Assembly: GCF_022605725.1 (NCBI RefSeq)
Contig: NC_065551.1
Span: 16,058,001-16,122,000, forward strand
Reading direction: 5' to 3'
DNA length: 64,000 nucleotides
DNA from: Anthonomus grandis grandis
Taxonomy: Eukaryota; Arthropoda; Insecta; Coleoptera; Curculionidae
Shown: positions 47,860-59,160 of the stretch, in pieces
Numbering within the stretch: the first letter of the stretch is position 1
How the letters are laid out: every line of letters begins with the position of its first letter
The notes under the pieces: model-generated
Database searches by the model: none
What the model saw: the letters and a program-made list of their open reading frames with translations, nothing else
Told to the model about the DNA's origin: nothing
Made by a program: the position numbers and the translations under genes

Positions 47860-48556
47860 TATATAGATAGATATAGTCGCCTTCGCTCTTATCGTGCGGG
47901 TTCAAAGGTCACTACGTAATATGAATCAAATTGAAAAATCAGTGGCTGCCAAAATGTTATTTCCTTGAGAGTTTGACAATACATTGAACGCCGTCATGTG
48001 ACATATTAAAGCCGCGTATACACCTTAGATCATAATTATTAACTGACGTGATGCCTTTAACGCCGTAAAAATGTCTGCGGATTACTACATATCCAAGATT
48101 CGACATGTAAAACATACGTTGGTTATTTCCTTTCATGACGCGAAAATGGTTGTTACCTAAATTTTTGAGAAAAATGTGCATAACATACTAATTTGTCGAT
48201 TTCAGGGTACAGCGTCTAATTTTTAACGATTATTTGATCTTGTCTTCTTCTTTGTTTATGTGTGATTGTGTTTTTTTGTAATAATTATTGGGAAACTATA
48301 CATTTTGGTATAATGACAAACAATTAATTTGTATTATGTGTGATGCAGTGCAGTCAGAGACCAGAAAACTACTTTCTTTGTTTAAAGTCAAGTTCATGTT
48401 ACAATCTCACTTTTAAAAAGACATTTTAATTTTATGATTTATTATTTGTCGTTCGACCCAATCTATACGTTGATGCTTAGAAAATTAAAAAAGTTGGGTT
48501 ATCTTTTCTTTTATATCAGTTAAAAGTCAAAAAAAGATAAAAAATAACTAAAAAAA

Positions 48557-48806
48557 ACTGGTGAATGCGGCGGGAATTTCAATCTCCCAGGGCATCCACC
48601 AATTTATTTACTTAGCTTTTTTTAAAAAGATAAATACGAGGGGAGCAATGACAGTTCTTTAAAATGTCGTTTTCTTATGAATATTTATTTATTTACACAT
48701 TACAAGGCAAAAAAAGATTGAAACTATTAAAAAAATGGAGAAGGCGCCGGGCATATCTATCTCCCAGTGCATTCACCAATTTATTTACTTAGCTTTGTTT
48801 AAAAAA
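48557..48806. repeat. 176-bp direct duplication with hairpins
   Basis: About 75 bp starting at 48557 recurs at 48733, 176 bp later. Shared parts are CGGG..ATCTCCCAG, CATCCACCAA or CATTCACCAA, and TTTATTTACTTAGCTTTNTTTAAAAA. Each unit contains a foldable TGGTGAATGC..GCATCCACCA-like hairpin. Function unknown. Confidence 0.65.
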
Positions 48807-48914
48807 AAAATTTTGTACTTTTTAATCATACCTAAATAATAAACGAAATGCAAAAAGAAAACTAATTAGTTTAATAACGAAAAAGAAAATGAGGTATTGC
48901 TTAGAATATACAAT

Positions 48915-49070
48915 AAGAAATAGCTAAGGCGCTTGGAATTAGTTTAAGAATGGTGCAAAAGGTTGTATATGAAAATAAGAACAATCTTATTTCCAAGCAG
49001 GAAACAAAGTGTAAAAGGAAGAAGCCGAAGACTGAAGATTTAAGTGAATGTGTAAAAATGAAGTAACAAA
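48915..49070 (+). pseudogene. Inverted N-terminal fragment of the IS630-like transposase
   Basis: Reads AKALGISLRMVQKVVYENKN and then KRKKPKTEDLSECVK, nearly the same as the N-terminal region of the minus-strand transposase at 53650-53480 but in the opposite orientation. In this copy the Gln of MVQKVV is intact, whereas the other copy has a stop there. It ends just before the C-terminal end of the minus-strand gene (49089). Confidence 0.8.
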
Positions 49071-49414
49071 TTTAACTAAAAAAAGATACTAATTATAACC
49101 ATCATTATCACTAACAGAGCCGGAAAACTCTTCGTCATTTTCCGAATCTTCTTCAAATGGAGCAATGATCAATGGTTCAACTTGGATATCGAGTACTTTT
49201 TCTCTCTTCCACCAGGTTCTAATAATGTTTTCTGTGTGATCCATTAATTTCCGCCAATACTCCTTTGTGATGTGATTCAATACCTCATTCCAAACAGCTT
49301 CAACCTGGTCAGATCTAAGCCCAGCATCCACATGCTTCTCATAATATGATTTTGACCCTGCCCATATAAGCTCAATGGCATTAAACTGACAATGGTATGG
49401 TGGCAATCTTAAAA

Positions 49415-49422
49415 CTTCATGG
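49415..49422 (+). repeat. Target-site duplication CTTCATGG, left copy
   Basis: CTTCATGG borders the inserted element on the left; the identical octamer stands at 52719-52726 on the right. It belongs to the HE-V codons of the interrupted transposase. Confidence 0.88.
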
Positions 49423-50464
49423 CTTAGAAAAATTGAAAGGCTAGAAGTAGCATGCCGTGGAACTATGGGCAGGTTTGTTTTCTTGCAACATCTCTGATGC
49501 AATGATGCCAAATGCTTATAAAGAAATGGCAATAATCACTTTATAATATCATAAAAATTTTTAGTTGTTTCCGAAGGCTCAAAACAATACTACTGCTCCC
49601 TATATTTTTTGTTTAATAAAATATCAAGCATTTTTTTTAAATAATTTTGATAAGATACTCTATATCGAAGTCAATATTTGTACGTTATATAAATGAAAAT
49701 ATAGTACGAAGAAACGAGAAAACGGTAATGGCATCGCAACGCCGCTCGATCGCATTGTTGATGCCACGGATACGAGCACTCTCTACCAGTGACGTCGTCA
49801 ACAAATATTTACCTGCTAAATTTTAATTAATTATTAGAGAGTTTGAGTATAAGTAATATTACCATTTATAAGCTATTTACGTGTTTTTTTAACGGACTCC
49901 ATTAGAGGAAAGTCCTAATAAGAGGCAGCATTTTTGTCAAAGCATTTTTTTGGAAATTAAATATTTTATTAATATAATATTATAGATTTCTTATAAATCA
50001 TGTTTTAGAGTTTGTTGTCATGTTTAAGACACAAATTTTTAACATTTTGCAAAATTTTATTGGTAATGTTATATTGGACAAAACTCAGTATTACATCACT
50101 TATTTTATATCACATAATATATACTTCTATGGTGCTGACTTTTTCAAAGGGACAGTATTGCTTCAGCGGTAAGAGTTAAAACTACAAGGTTGTTCAAATT
50201 GTGAAGGAGTTGCAGGTTTTTTATAGGTTATAAGATTTTTATTATGAGTATTTAGCCTGTACAATGGTTTTGAGACATTTAACAGTGACCTATATAATAC
50301 CTAATACCAATTATTATATCATATTAATTTATACTAAAAAACAAGGATTACCTAAGAATAAAGACTATGATACACTACAATAGATTAGATTGGATAGTTT
50401 ATTAGTAGTAATATACAAACAAGTACTTTTACAAGTCAAATAAAATATGTAGTATGTTGGGCTT

Positions 50465-52230
50465 TCTCGAAAATCATGTTATTATTTCTTAAGTATTTTC
50501 ATAATGACTTGAGACATCTAATTCAATTTCTTTGGCGCAAATTTGTTTGTTGCAATCTTCGAATTTTAATTTTTTGTTCTTTTTTTTTACATAATTTGGT
50601 GACAAGTGATTTAGCTTTTGAAACGGTGGAATCATCAATGCTTAGGTCCTCAGGATATTATTTTGATTTTACCCTAGAATAAAATACATGAAAATATAGT
50701 ATTACCAAAATTAAAAAGAAAAAATTTAAAAAAATTATTATGATAATCCAATTGATCAATAAAATGTATGTTATTATAAAGAAACTTGGTAATATCATAC
50801 ATTTGATTAATTGCATTTAATTAAACAAATATAACACAATAAAATACTATATCACTTTTAAATGAAATATCTAGAATAGGATGATACATGGCATAAAACT
50901 AGTAGTCTATTTTGAGTGTATTTTTACCTTTTCCTTTGCAGAGTCAGGAAATGTGTAGCAGTTAAACAAAAACGGCTTGGATGAGAAATAGTAATTGTGA
51001 CCTAGACCCCACAGTAACTATTAATCTCAGATGCAGTTATTGTTGATGATGAATGATCAGATCTATAATTATACAAAATTTGGTGTATCAAGAATATTAA
51101 TCTATTTTAATTATCCATACGTGTCTATATTAGCTTCACTGTTTGTACTATATACCATTTGGAAGCTAAAGAATTTTTTGCACTCTTCAGGAAAACTACC
51201 CCTGCAGCTTTGAAGGGTAAATCACTTGGTAAATTAACTGAATTATCGGCTGCTGTGTTTTTAACCAGTGCATCAGAAATCCTAGTAAAAAAATAGTTTT
51301 ACACACATACCTAATTTAATAAGTATTAGGTATAAATAAAGCTTATATGAGTAACACTAATACTTTTTGTAACGATTTTTTTATGCTAGAAAAATATATT
51401 TTAAAAAAAATTACCTTTGAGGTAGAGCTTATTTTTTTAATAAAGTCTGGCTACTGATAGTATTATCTTCCTTATACATAAGAAATCACTTATCTTATGT
51501 ATAAGAAACTCATCTTATGTATAAACCATCTTATTTGTATATTATGTAGTCACTCATCTTATGTATAAGAAATCACTTCTAAGGATGTGATCTGAATAAA
51601 TATGTTCTTTTTAATTGTGTTGATTTCCATTAATGAAATCCATTGTTCCCTTTGGGTATATATTAGGATTAGGCAATCTATAATAAGTATTAAAAAAAAT
51701 TACAGTAATAAATTAATATGTGGTGCCAATTACTATATATATTATTATTATTATTGTAAGTTGCAATATGGTAAAACAAAATAAAATTATCGACCAAATT
51801 TTAAGGAAAGACAAAATTTACTTTATACATAGATATCAATATCTAAATAATTTTCAAAATTCGTTAGGCAATAAAAAATTAGTAATTGCATCTATCTACC
51901 TAATGTCTATATTAAAAAAACATAACTATGTATAGATAGGTACTATGTACATGGGTATTATGCCTTCTTTCTCTCAAAACAACAAAAAAAAAACATAAAA
52001 TCCTGTAAAAAATATTTAGATTTAAAAATATAAATATTTTGGTATTTTACGCTCACTTTCGCATTCAAGTTTTTATTAGGTTTATATTTATAAGATCCCC
52101 TATTCTACGTTTATGATGATGGTAACCCTATGATGTGATGTTATGAAAGTATCCGTACTTACTTGTGAAAAGATCGGCTTGAATCACCTTTTTATCATGA
52201 TGCGGCACAAACGACACAAGTTTTTGCCAT
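50465..52230 (-). pseudogene. THAP-like gene of the inserted transposon
   Basis: Exon 1: ATG at 52230, MAKTCVVCAAS, two stops, KGDSSRSFHK, donor GTAAGT at 52162. The spaced Cys pair and following SFHK resemble the start of a THAP zinc-binding, DNA-binding domain. Exon 2 follows acceptor TTTTTTTACTAG and begins at 51281 (ISDALVKNTAADNSVNLPSD). A later exon follows acceptor TTTATTCTAG and begins at 50673: PEDLSIDDSTVSKAKSLVTK, then KKKEQKIKIRRLQQTNLRQ, a coiled coil of the type found after THAP domains. Internal stops make it a pseudogene. The exon joins are my inference. Confidence 0.5.
51470..51580. repeat. Short interspersed repeat of a palindromic 12-mer
   Basis: CTTATGTATAAG (or its inverse CTTATACATAAG, with variants) recurs at about 51470, 51493, 51512 and 51557, linked by AAATCACT or AACTCAT. 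It is a small minisatellite inside an intron-like part of the THAP-like element. Confidence 0.7.
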
Positions 52231-52718
52231 CCTAGCAAATTAAAAAAACACTAAAATGTGGCCTTTTTCCTTTTTAAACCAAAAATGAAAGAAAATACAC
52301 GAATCCCGAAAATAAACAAAATGCCGTATGACAGATGACACTACGTGTATGGCTCAGGCGTTTAAGCTCCGGTGTTGTCGCTTCAAATTTTTTAGAAGCA
52401 GTTTTAGGGATAAGAATGTTAATAATTTTGTTTTTATTTTGCTTAAGGATATTATATTTATTCTTAAAATAGGTTAATTGTAGTATTTATACTTTTTGTT
52501 TTAAATCTTGCTATAAAATACAACACAAATAATTTAAATTAACGTTATAATGGTTGTTAAAATATAGCTAAAAATTTCCTCCGTTGGAAATTTGCGTCGA
52601 CTTGATAACAGAGAATCGGCAAATATGTTTGTAAACAAAACACCCCTCTTGCCCCTGTGCACATGTTGGACTCAAACAAAGTTGTTGTTTACTAATTCTA
52701 GCCTTTTAATGTTCTAAG

Positions 52719-52726
52719 CTTCATGG
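52719..52726 (+). repeat. Target-site duplication CTTCATGG, right copy
   Basis: Identical to 49415-49422; borders the THAP-like element on the right. Confidence 0.88.
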
Positions 52727-54034
52727 TTATATTCACGTACTATTTCGTCAACAGCATATATTTTTGGTCTTTTCAGCGATTTTGCAATTGAAAGAACTTC
52801 GGATTTTAGCATATATGGCAAGGGATTCTGATTTTCTTTTACTAACCATTCATAAATTTCGCTTTTTTTCCAACGTCCATTTGGTTGTTTATTTAAAATT
52901 CTTGAATGATACGACGCATTGTCTAATACTATTAAGGAAGGTTCTTGCAAGTTCGGTATTAACTGTTACTTTAACTATTTTTCAAACATTTCGCAATTCA
53001 TATTGTCATGATAATCCATACTTTTAGACTTAGAAGAAAAAATTAAACTTGCACCTGGAACGAATCCCGTTGAAGACCCGGCATGTAAAATTATAAATCG
53101 TTTTCCCTGACCACATCCTTATTTTCTTTTCACGCTTTTCACAGATTCATCTTGCTAAGATTTTATTCCACTCCCGTTTGAAAATATCTAAGTTTTATCT
53201 AAGAATACCACTTTCCTTAACTTTGATTTTTCATTTTGTGTATATTGTCTTAAAAATCCTATTCGTTGGCTCACAATATTTGGTAGTTCACACAATCTTC
53301 TATTGCAGTCTTTTTTATAGCGAAAACCTATGCTTTTAATTATTAATTTTGATAAAGCAGAAAGTCCAATTTCCAAAGTGCCGCGTTGCTTTAAAACATC
53401 CCTCAGAAATGGCAGCGTTATATTTGTTTTTAGCCTATATAGTTCATAAATCCTATCCCTTACTTCAATTTTTACACATTCACTTAAATCTTCAGTCTTT
53501 GACTTCTTCCTTTTACACTTTTTTTCCTTCAGCAATAAGATTGTTCTTGTTTTCATATACAACCTTTTACACCATTCTTAAGCTATTTCCAAGCGCTTTA
53601 GCTACTTCTTCTTGTACATTCTTAGGCAACCCTTTATTTTCTTTTTCGTTCTCGAAGTAATTAATAACATTAAGTACCATGTTTTTGGCTTGAGGATTTA
53701 GAAATCCACAAAAAGGCTTTTTCTTTTCCATAATTTGAAATTTAAATTATCTTGTGACAAATAATGTCATCCGTCAATCGAAACGAGACAGGCATGTTTG
53801 TTATGAAAGTAATTGCTTTAGAACCACTGACATTTATCATTTTATCTTCTTTTGATACATTAACGCTGCATATATCTGTTTCGTTTATCTGACGCGTTGT
53901 AGTAAAAAAACGTTGTTGTGCAAATTGAAATGAAACGTAACTACAAAAGTTTGTCGCTGATAATCCGATACACCCGCACGATATGAGCGATTTTGACTAT
54001 ATGTCGATGTATATATTTTTTTTTACTTTAAGTA

Positions 54035-54990
54035 ATTAAATCTGGCCTGAAATAGCAAACAAAGAAGTTAGATAAAATGTAATTTTCAAGAAAACATTAA
54101 TCAGGTCTTTTTAAATTATGCTTAGAATATTTCAGTTAATATAAGCAAAGTATATAGATTTCAACTGTTCTCTTGTTAGACTGTGATATAAGGCACGAAT
54201 TCTTTATAATTTTTTTTTTTAATCTTAGGTTAGGTTTTTAATCTTTTAATGAAGTTTCATTAACATAAAGATTCTTTTCATTTATTAACAAGCAAATAAA
54301 ATTCCTAAATGAACAAAATCTATAATAATTTTCCGCCAAATTTATATCTTGCAAATCTTAACATATAGACGATATTTCGTCGCGTTAATCTTCAGAAAGC
54401 GCTCGAATATTTACAAAAGTTCGCTTGATTTAGTGCTTTTGTATAACCTTGATTATAGTACCAATATAGGGAAATATCTATTTGACCCGTAAAATTGTTA
54501 TTCTTTATAATGCCCTTTTTAGATTTAAAGTACAATAAATTTCATTGTTGTCCATGTTTATTTGATAAGTTTGTGCAGGTTATCCGAAACTTAATTTTAG
54601 AAGAAAGAAATCGATTTTAATAAAATTTACCTGATATCTACTTATATTTCTGAATATTTTACATATATGAAATTAATTTAATTTTCGTCGATGGGGATTT
54701 CATTTTTAATTCCAGACATAAGGAATTTCCTTATTTGATTGCCAAAAAAGGGAATTTAATTTTTATTTTCTGATAAAAAAAAAGTTCCTGTAAACTGGGA
54801 ACACAACTTATATTAATTTTTTTTTATGATATTCTAAAAGCTTTTTTATCAAACTTTTGCTTGTGCAAAATTGCCAATAAAAATCTTATTATTTCCTCTC
54901 TGCGAACCCATTCATATTCTGTACCGACATTTCAAAACTAATTTATCGTCCCATTTGAAATGACACAGCTAATTGCCGATAAAAGATATA
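54035..54990. repeat. 1.1-kb repeat, copy 3
   Basis: Same orientation as copies 1 and 2: GAAATAGCAAACAAAGAAGTTAGA-like start, AGACGATATTTCGTCGCGTT (54372), GCTCGAATATTTACAAAAGT (54401), TTTCATTGTTGTCCATG, CCATTTGAAATGACACAGC. It ends at about 54990, before the AAATGGACAT part. It lies 20 bp from the right end of the IS630-like element. Confidence 0.7.
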
Positions 54991-56422
54991 GGCAGACAAT
55001 TTATTATTTGCCCTGAGCTCTACGTACGTTAATCCAATAGTAACATGCACGTAAATATGTACAGACGAGTCTAGCGGACTTTGGCAAGTACGTACAGATA
55101 CAAAAGTTGAATGTAGTTCGAAAATAATTATGTTTTGATTGCTAAATAGGGCAAGTTGCTATAAGTTGCAAGGAGTCTGGGTTGAATCAAATAATACATA
55201 TGGGTTTAAACCATGAATTTAAAATTAATAATAGTTAAATTCGATAAAAGCGATCTTAACATACAGTGATCTAAAACGAACATCGTTATGGCTTTTCTTT
55301 GGCTTTTTCTAACTTATTACTAAAATCTCAATGAAAATGAGCTATTTTATAATCATTAAAGTAACAACAGAGAAGATTAAAATTTTCAAGAACTCTATCG
55401 TAGAAATTTTAGGGTGTTCTATTGCCTTGCTGCGAGAGCATGACAAAACTTTATTTAATCAAGTTTCATCGATCCGCAAAAGTTCTATAATGAGTATTTC
55501 CTAATTCATCCTCCAAGTTAAGATATTTTGTACGTTAACCAATAAGTGAATTAGGAAAACAAATGCTTTGAAAATCAGCTATATTGGCTACATTACCTAA
55601 ATAATCAATTATTGATTTGCATATTGCAAGATATATTTATTTCTGATAGACTTTCATCGAATTGCGGCACACCGTTTAGGTATTCAGGTTTAAATTTAGT
55701 TATCTTAGTTTTCAGATCTAAATTGAGTGTATTAAAAATTAAGTTTTAGATTTCTTTTACTTTTGGAACTGTTCAATTCTTTACTAGGAGTTAACACTGC
55801 CATTTTTTCCAAAGTAGTACCGATATCCTGGGTTTGTAATACTATCCAATTAAATTCACGCTGTATTTAGCTGAACTAGTATATTATTAACTTGTGATCT
55901 TTGCGAGTAGTATAATATTCACTGAAATTAAACCTGACCAATTGTTCGATTGCCAACAAAATATGCTATATATTGATGTTTTGAAATCCTACCAATGACT
56001 GCGCCAATTAAAAATCGATAACACTAGACTCGCTTCTTAAAAACATAACTTATTTATAAAATATAAAATTTGTAAAATAAGAAAACCATAATGAAAATAA
56101 AAAAAGTAAAATGAAAAAACTGAAAATAAACAGTGCAACTTTAATAATAAATATAGAGGGAGTGGTGTACTTACGTGTAAGTATACTACGTAAGTCATGT
56201 GCTCATTAAAGATTTTTTAACAAAAGTCTTTATGTGCATCATGTATCAAAAATCCTTAAATTTCCATTTGATAAAACTTTTAAATGGTTTTAAACTTATT
56301 CAATACTATACTGATAAAAAATTTTAGCTTCAGGGCGAGATAAAAGGCTTAGCTTCTTTAGCTGACCTTCAATGTCTTGAGAGTCAACTTAGAAAATTTT
56401 TTTTAGCATCTCATTTTATCAC
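54991..56422. other. DNA without recognisable gene
   Basis: About 1.4 kb of mixed composition. A small palindrome-like stretch CTTACGTGTAAG..CTACGTAAG lies near 56171. No frame or transposon end recognised. Confidence 0.5.
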
Positions 56423-56423
56423 T

Positions 56424-58393
56424 TATTTTTTAATAGGATATGAGTAAATTATCTCTTGATTACCTTTACTGGACTCTTATTATGGTGATCATTTGGATAT
56501 TTTCAATAATTTTATTTCGGGCAGTCATCTTCCTTCCATAGTCTTCAAGCTCCTCTTCTTCGCCAGTTTTTTTTTCAATAACTTTCTTATTATCAGCTTT
56601 TAGTAAATTAGTCTCACCTCTATTTCTTTATCAATTATTACAATTTTCTTCATTTTCCTTCTGTCTTCTAACTGCGGTCTTTATTTTTTTCTACTTGATT
56701 TTTCCATGATCTTCGACATTTTACAAATTTGTATAAACGACATTAACGAACATCCGGAAATTTAGATTTTTTTAAGCCACTCTTTTACCTCAAAACTTTT
56801 TCAATCGACTGAAATAGAAATTTTTTCTTAGTCCATTCTTTGGAATCCGATATGATATAAGAGGACTTTGATAGCTTGAAAATGCGAGAGAATCTCTCCT
56901 AATAACTTTAGCTGATTGGCAAAGATGATTTTAACTATTGGCATTTAAAGAAAATATTCCAAGCAGTTGAAACAACTTCTGACCAAGTTTTTGGAAGAAA
57001 TTAATGCTTTCGATAACCTGGAATATGACTTTAATTTCTGGGAATTAAAAAAATAAGGAACAAGAAACGGTCAAGATGTTAAGGCACTTAACTACCGGAA
57101 CGTAACAAAAAATTTCCTCAAAAAATGTCCTCTATTTCAAAATGCATCAACTGCTTGGAAAAATTTATTTAAAAAACTACTAGAAATTCAAGTATCAATT
57201 TCAGACAGTTGAATATTTTTCCAAGCAATGCCCGGATAGAACTTAATGCTTTCAATTGCCTGGAAGTACCGGAAAATTAATTCCAATGGTTTCACCTGCC
57301 AGAAAAAATTACTTTAACTTCTGGATGTTCCAGGAAATTTAGATTTTTTCTGTTACGTTTAAGTTACCTGAAACCAGTAGAAAATTACTTCAAAACTGCT
57401 ATAGTCGACTAAAGGTACCTGAAATTGCCTGGTTTTTGCTTTAACTGCCTGAGAAAAATAATTTTAACTAATTACAATTAAAGCGAATATTCCAGGTAAT
57501 TGAAATGCTTTCCGAGCAGCAACTTTTTTTAGCAAATTTATACATCTAGCTGCTTTGAAATATCAGAAAACGAGTTCCAATGTTCTTACTTACCAGGAAA
57601 AACTGAAACTCTCCGTAAGATATTGAGGACTTCAACTGCCTAGACATGCCAAAAAATTAATCCAAATTATATTAACTGCTTGAAAAAATTAACTTAACCT
57701 CCCTAAGATTTATATGACTCTTAGTATCAACTAGATAATTGATACTTGCAATTCTCGGAAAAATATTGATGTTTTCAACTACCGGGAAGTACCAGAAAAT
57801 TACTTTTAATAGTTTAAACTGCCTAGAAAAATCACTTTAACTTCTAGGAAGTAAAACAATATTCCAAGAAACTTGCTATAAAATGGATGAAATTTAGAAT
57901 GTCCTCAATTGCCTTGAAATTGCTTCAAATGTCAGAAATTGTTATTTGAATAACTTCAAAAGCTTGAAATAAAAATAGTTTTTAATACCTCTAACATATA
58001 ACCAAATATTTTTATGGCTTTAAAGAAATCAGTTCAAAAACCAGGAGGAAAATTGAAAAGGCTTCGAATACCTCGAAGATCTTAAAATTGTTCTAGTGCC
58101 AAGAAAAATGACTTCAGCTTTAGGAAATTAAAAAAATTATTTGAAGAAATTCTCTATAAGACCTTAAGGTTTAAATAACTGCCTCAAAAAAAACTTATAT
58201 AAAATAAATTAAAAACTTAGAACCTTTAAGTGACTATTTTAGACAATTGACACCCATTTATAGTAATTCTCTGGAAGAAATTGATGCTTGCAACTGTCTC
58301 CAATTATCAGAAAATGACTTTCAATAGTTTCAATTGCAAGGAAAAATCACTTTAACTTCTAGGAATTAAACAACGTTTTTTAATAGGATATGA
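56424..58393. repeat. Degenerate tandem array (~0.5 kb and ~2 kb periods)
   Basis: TTTTTTAATAGGATATGA occurs at 56428 and again at ~58376, about 1.95 kb apart. Inside, a unit with AATGCTTTCAAYTGCCTGGAA, an ACCAGAAAATTA box, and CACTTTAACTTCTAGGAA starts near 57240, 57770 and 58274 (spacing ~500-540 bp); a partial unit lies near 56995. Many copies of (A/T)GCC(T)GGAAA-like boxes are scattered through it. A minus-strand frame at 56610-56480 (ADNKKVIEKKTGEEEELEDY, GRKMTARNKIIENIQ) has the look of a LINE ORF1 fragment, at low confidence. Confidence 0.65.
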
Positions 58394-59160
58394 AAACTAT
58401 ATCCGAAACTTGGTTAAACGATTCGATTAGAAATGGTGGTATTAATCTTTCTAATTACAGTAATATTCGTAAAGATAGAAATAGACGTGGCGGTGGTGTC
58501 GCTTTTTATATACGGAGTTCTTTAACATTTGAAGTTTTAGACGCCCCAACACAAATTAGTGCTTTAGAGCAAATATGGTTCCGCGCAAAAATTAATGGCA
58601 AAGTTATAATCTTTGGTTTACTTTACCGACCACCATCCATTAATCTTGGTTCTTGTTTGGACGATTTGGAAAATTCTATAGTTAGTTTTTCAACTCATTC
58701 TGATAATGTAGTTTTTGGGGGAGATTTGAATGTAGATATGTTGGATATTGGCAGCCCTGGGTATATTTATGTTAACAGTCTTTTAAATAAATATAATTTA
58801 ACCCAAGTGGTTCAGTCTCCAACTCGAACTTCAAGCATTGGAGCCAAGTTAATTGATGTTCTTGTTACTTCGGCTCCTGGCTTAATTACGGATGTGCAGG
58901 TTATTAATATGGATGACATATCCGATCATTGTTTACTATTAAGTAAATTAAAACTTGAAAAAACCCATACACCAAAGTCTTTACGTACTCACAGGGACTA
59001 TTAAAATTTTGTTTTCGTAGATTTTTTTTATGACATTTTAAAAATTAACTGGCAAAATACATTTAATTTTACTGATATTAATGAAATGGTAACTTTTTTC
59101 CAAAAAAACGTAATTGATGTCTTTGATATTCATGCGCCCTTTAAAACAAGTTCACTAAAA
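58394..59160 (+). pseudogene. LINE endonuclease domain, 5' truncated
   Basis: ISETWLND (catalytic E), DRNRRGGGVAFYIR, VIIFGLLYRPPS, VVFGGDLNVDML (here DLN instead of the usual DFN), SPTRTSSIGAKLIDVLV and DISDHCLLL (SDH box). This is the C-terminal five sixths of an EEP endonuclease. TAA at 59002-59004 interrupts an otherwise continuing frame (NFVFVDFFYDILKINWQNTF). The frame then shifts near 59160 (KGPWITDNIRFM follows in another frame). Confidence 0.85.

Larger units (their letters stand above)
49423..52718 (-). mobile_element. THAP-like (P-type?) transposon with 8-bp duplication
   Basis: A 3,296-bp element with ~25-bp terminal inverted repeats (CTTAGAAAAATTGAAAGGCT on the left; CTTAGAACATTAAAAGGCTA read inward from the right), flanked by CTTCATGG. 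Probable exons are on the minus strand: 52230-52163, 51281-~51130 and 50673-~50465. No DDE or GTPase-like catalytic region is visible, so this copy is probably nonautonomous. 8-bp duplications occur in P and hAT elements. The THAP-like start favours P, but the terminal sequence matches no P element I know. Confidence 0.78.
49089..53731 (-). pseudogene. IS630/Tc1-like DDE transposase, interrupted
   Basis: Minus strand from ATG at 53731: MEKKKPFCGFLNPQAKNMVL, then a helix-turn-helix part (LPKNVQEEVAKALGNSLRMV, stop, frameshift). The open block 53562-53188 has IYELYRLKTNITLPFLRDVL and then KVVFLDKT (first D). The open block 52950-52714 has LIVLDNASYHSRIL (second D), a WKKSEIYEWL helix, and IYAVDEIVREYNHE. 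The foreign element then intervenes, and the gene continues at 49414 with VLRLPPYHCQFNAIELIWA (third acidic residue, E) and an acidic C terminus, stop at 49089. Removing the insertion and one copy of its 8-bp duplication restores the junction NHE|VLRLPP. Additional stops show that decay continued. Confidence 0.82.
47860..54014 (-). mobile_element. IS630/Tc1-like transposon, split by another transposon
   Basis: Imperfect inverted ends: 47860-47901 (ending TCTTATCGTGCGGGT) and 53972-54014 (inverse ending TCATATCGTGCGGGT). The minus strand encodes an IS630-like DDE transposase (53731 to 49089), cut by a 3.3-kb insertion at 49423-52718. Without the insertion the element is ~2.86 kb. The left part also holds a plus-oriented fragment of the same transposase N terminus (48915-49070), so two copies in opposite orientation seem to have been joined. 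Dead. Confidence 0.75.

Noticed and set aside
51470..51580. Evenly repeated palindromic 12-mers resembling a small CRISPR-like array
   Set aside because: The host is eukaryotic, spacers are short and similar, and the stretch lies in an intron-like part of a transposon; it is a minisatellite.
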